Source: Chitinophagaceae bacterium UBA4412 (GTDB lineage Bacteria > Bacteroidota > Bacteroidia > Chitinophagales > Chitinophagaceae). Taken from it: a DNA stretch of 16,883 nt. The stretch lies in the NCBI GenBank assembly GCA_002400445.1, contig DGQO01000115.1, positions 6,090 through 22,972 of the forward strand, given 5' to 3'. Made by a program: the position numbers and the translations under genes. Positions 14,987-16,883 of this stretch are shown here, in pieces (within the stretch, counting starts at the first letter, position 1; each line of letters starts with the position of its first letter). Under the pieces are notes generated by a model. That model had not been told where the DNA came from. It ran no database searches and saw only the letters and a list, made by a program, of their open reading frames with translations.

Positions 14987-15571
14987 ATGCAGCAATTGAT
15001 AAAATATTTTTTTGGGTTTATGGTAGCTTCCTCGCTTGCAGGTACTGTGCAGGCGCAAATTAAAATCGGCGACTTACCCATCGACATTGATCAGATCTTT
15101 AACCGGGTGAAGCTGCTCAAAGTGGAAAAAGGATTCAGCCCTAAATTTTTCCTCGGAGATTTTCAATTGAATAAAGTTGGAATCCTGGGAGAGAAGATGA
15201 AAGGCGTAAAAATATTAGGAGAAGTATTTAATAAAAAAAATATAGACCAGGTAACCAAATTATATAAGACCTATAAAACAGGACTCGTGGTATTTAAAGT
15301 GCTGGCAGCTTCCGGCACTGCGCTGGCAGCTTATAGTACGGTGAGGGGTGTGGCCAAAGACAATAGTTTTGATGCAGCAGATATGCGTAAGTTATTATAT
15401 CCTGCGCTCAGTTCTGTAGCTGTGGGTATTACCACTAAGATTCTTACCCGTAAAGCGTCTTATAAGGCTGTTGATATTTTTAACGGCGTGGCCAGGAAAA
15501 AAGTTAAAGAAATATTTTCATTACAACCAGCATCTGCTACGCTTGGCGTGGGTGTTTATGTGAAACTGTAG
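14987..15571 (+). CDS. Exported protein of unknown function between nuoJ and nuoK
   Basis: A 194-residue protein I do not recognise. It begins with a Sec signal peptide (hydrophobic 7-19, probable cut after VQA23). The mature part is basic (many Lys) with a middle section rich in G, K and L (LNKVGILGEKMKGVKILGEV, 61-80), then two hydrophobic stretches at about 99-117 (GLVVFKVLAASGTALAAYS) and 136-152 (LLYPALSSVAVGITTKI). The end is strand-like and carries no charge until the last lysine (ATLGVGVYVKL). It could be a periplasmic or membrane-attached helical protein. A TTG at 14966 extends the frame into nuoJ; ATG 14987 is used because it yields the signal peptide. It fits tightly (7 bp before, 3 bp after) between nuoJ and nuoK, so it must be co-transcribed with them. 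Confidence 0.8.
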   Translation: MQQLIKYFFGFMVASSLAGTVQAQIKIGDLPIDIDQIFNRVKLLKVEKGFSPKFFLGDFQLNKVGILGEKMKGVKILGEVFNKKNIDQVTKLYKTYKTGLVVFKVLAASGTALAAYSTVRGVAKDNSFDAADMRKLLYPALSSVAVGITTKILTRKASYKAVDIFNGVARKKVKEIFSLQPASATLGVGVYVKL

Positions 15572-15574
15572 TTT

Positions 15575-15907
15575 ATGGATATCAATGCATATATCATTTT
15601 ATCGCTACTCATTTTTACCATAGGTATTGTGGGCGTGCTGGTGCGGCGCAATGCCATCATTGTGTTTATGTGCATTGAACTAATGCTGAATGCGGTAAAC
15701 TTGCTGCTGGTGGCATTTTCTAAAATGCATGCCGCTACTGCTGCAACAAAAGCTGTAGCTTCCGGCGCAGCCGATGCACAAATTTTTGTATTCTTTATCA
15801 TGGTGGTAGCTGCTGCAGAAGTGAGTGTGGGCCTGGCCATCATCGTAATGTTATTTAGAAATACGCATTCTGTAGATATCAATTTTTTAAACCGGTTAAA
15901 GAATTAA
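15575..15907 (+). CDS. nuoK: NADH-quinone oxidoreductase subunit K
   Basis: Small membrane subunit in the proton path between NuoJ and the antiporter-like subunits. The 110-residue protein has three helices, the cytoplasmic VRRN loop (23-26) and the key membrane glutamates E35 (CIELMLN) and E82 ([11 protein letters not shown]), which correspond to E36 and E72 in E. coli. The two are 47 residues apart here instead of 36, because of an Ala-rich insert of about 11 residues in the loop between helices 2 and 3 (about 51-68, [17 protein letters not shown]). The start lies 3 bp after the upstream exported-protein gene. Confidence 0.96.
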   Translation: MDINAYIILSLLIFTIGIVGVLVRRNAIIVFMCIELMLNAVNLLLVAFSKMHAATAATKAVASGAADAQIFVFFIMVVAAAEVSVGLAIIVMLFRNTHSVDINFLNRLKN

Positions 15908-15916
15908 CAGCCGGTT
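15890..15916 (+). repeat. Imperfect hairpin over the nuoK stop codon
   Basis: AACCGG (15890-15895) pairs with CCGGTT (15911-15916), and TTAA (15896-15899) with TTAA (15904-15907), around an AGAA loop with a CAG bulge (15908-15910). The nuoK TAA stop (15905-15907) lies inside the stem. It is followed by the nuoL start 24 nt later. There is no T-tract, so it is not a terminator. Confidence 0.4.
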
Positions 15917-15939
15917 GCCCGTGCTGCAGGTTTTAAATT

Positions 15940-16883
15940 ATGGAAAAGATTTTTGATTATATATGGCTTATACCGGTGCTGCCTCTCCTTGGGTTCCTGG
16001 TAAATGGCCTGGCAAGAAAACAGTTGTCAAAATCCGCTTCCGGCTTCCTGGGAACGGCGGTGGTATTTGCTTCTTTCGTAATCAGTTTGCTGGTGTTCTT
16101 ACAAGTGCAACAAGGCCAGGAGTTCTCCAGAAATTATTTTGATTTCATCCGCCTGGAAAAATTTTCCCTGGGTTTTGATTTTAAGATCGATGCACTTTCC
16201 TCTCTTTTCCTGCTCATTATTACTGGCGTGAGTTTTCTCATCCATGTATATTCTACCGCTTATATGCGGGAAGAAAACAGCGCAGATTTCGCTAAATATT
16301 TTTCTTTTCTCAACCTCTTTGTGTTTAGCATGCTGCTGCTGGTAATGGGCGGAAACTTTGTAATCATGTTCATGGGCTGGGAGGGCGTAGGTCTTTGCTC
16401 TTACCTTCTCATTGGCTATTGGTATAAAAATAAATCCTTTACGGCCGCGGCCAATAAGGCCTTTATCATGAACCGTATTGGAGACTTTGGTTTTCTCCTG
16501 GCTTTATTCTGGCTCATCCTTCGGGTGGGTTCTTTAAACTTTGATGTGGTGTTTAGCGCAGAAGCTTTAGCCCGTTTGAGTACAACCGATATTACCGGCA
16601 TTACTTTATTACTTTTCCTGGGTGCAACAGGTAAAAGTGCGCAGATTCCATTATACACCTGGTTACCCGATGCTATGGCGGGTCCTACACCGGTGAGTGC
16701 ACTTATCCATGCAGCCACCATGGTTACGGCGGGTATTTATATGATCGCCCGCAGTAATGCATTGTTCTCTCAGGCACTCTTTACATTGAGTGTAATTTCT
16801 ATCATTGGGCTGGCCACCGCCCTGCTGGCAGCTACAATTGCTATTAAGCAAAATGATATTAAGAAAGTGCTGGCTTATTCAAC
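15940..16883 (+). CDS. nuoL: NADH-quinone oxidoreductase subunit L (N-terminal half)
   Basis: The first 314 codons of the distal antiporter-like, proton-pumping subunit; the gene runs off the right edge (full NuoL is usually about 600-650 residues). The N-terminal domain shows helix 1 (IWLIPVLPLLGFLVNGL, 8-24), KIDALSSLFLLIITGVSFLI (82-101), the GWEGVGLCSYLLIGYWY motif (146-162) with the conserved membrane glutamate E148, and the antiporter core GATGKSAQIPLYTWLPDAM (228-246) with lysine K232, followed by PTPVSALIHAATMVTAGIY (249-267) with H257. The start at 15940 is the ATG that gives the normal N-terminus, 32 bp after nuoK. The reading frame is intact to the edge. Confidence 0.95.
   Translation, partial: MEKIFDYIWLIPVLPLLGFLVNGLARKQLSKSASGFLGTAVVFASFVISLLVFLQVQQGQEFSRNYFDFIRLEKFSLGFDFKIDALSSLFLLIITGVSFLIHVYSTAYMREENSADFAKYFSFLNLFVFSMLLLVMGGNFVIMFMGWEGVGLCSYLLIGYWYKNKSFTAAANKAFIMNRIGDFGFLLALFWLILRVGSLNFDVVFSAEALARLSTTDITGITLLLFLGATGKSAQIPLYTWLPDAMAGPTPVSALIHAATMVTAGIYMIARSNALFSQALFTLSVISIIGLATALLAATIAIKQNDIKKVLAYS

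Overview
The window looks like chromosomal DNA of a Bacteroidota bacterium, most probably of the Chitinophagaceae type. The reasons are Bacteroidetes-style promoters (TTG-N19-TAnnTTTG), few Shine-Dalgarno sites, a TonB that begins with the SDVLDIIFEHRNKSYGAYELR-like leader typical of the phylum, a HisRS of the eukaryote-like lineage, a DUF4836 lipoprotein, and a short NuoG. The family and genus are inferred from these features; no search was run.

Left part (1-2121, minus strand): an overlapping pair, a low-molecular-weight protein tyrosine phosphatase and then hisS, is followed after 45 bp by the start of a DUF4836 lipoprotein gene that runs off the left edge. A 117-bp divergent gap separates these from the plus-strand genes.

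Centre (2239-6048, plus strand): tonB, a small two-helix membrane protein, a PstS-like solute-binding lipoprotein whose start overlaps the stop of the previous gene by ATGA, and a large exported TPR protein. No exbB/exbD and no ABC permease or ATPase genes are present beside them. A strong intrinsic terminator at 6070-6100 closes this block.

Right part (6128-16883, plus strand): a respiratory complex I operon led by a near-ideal promoter. The order is nuoA, B, C, D, E, [NTF2/DUF4440-like exported protein], F, G, H, I, J, [exported protein of unknown function], K and L (cut by the right edge). nuoC and nuoD are separate genes. Together these encode the NADH-oxidising module (E, F, G), the connecting Q module (B, C, D, I) and most of the proton-pumping membrane arm (A, H, J, K, L). 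nuoM and nuoN would be expected just beyond the window.

Three things make the operon unusual. Two genes for Sec-exported, non-Nuo proteins sit inside it. NuoG is only about 373 residues and lacks the large molybdopterin-oxidoreductase-like domain, with a rearranged cysteine set at its C-terminal end. NuoK carries an Ala-rich insertion of about 11 residues in its predicted periplasmic loop. Several small dyads lie in the gaps between genes. No tRNA, rRNA, CRISPR, IS element, integrase or phage gene was seen. No gene-free stretch exceeds 300 bp; the longest is the 170-bp nuoF-nuoG gap, which holds a possible 31-codon ORF and small inverted repeats.
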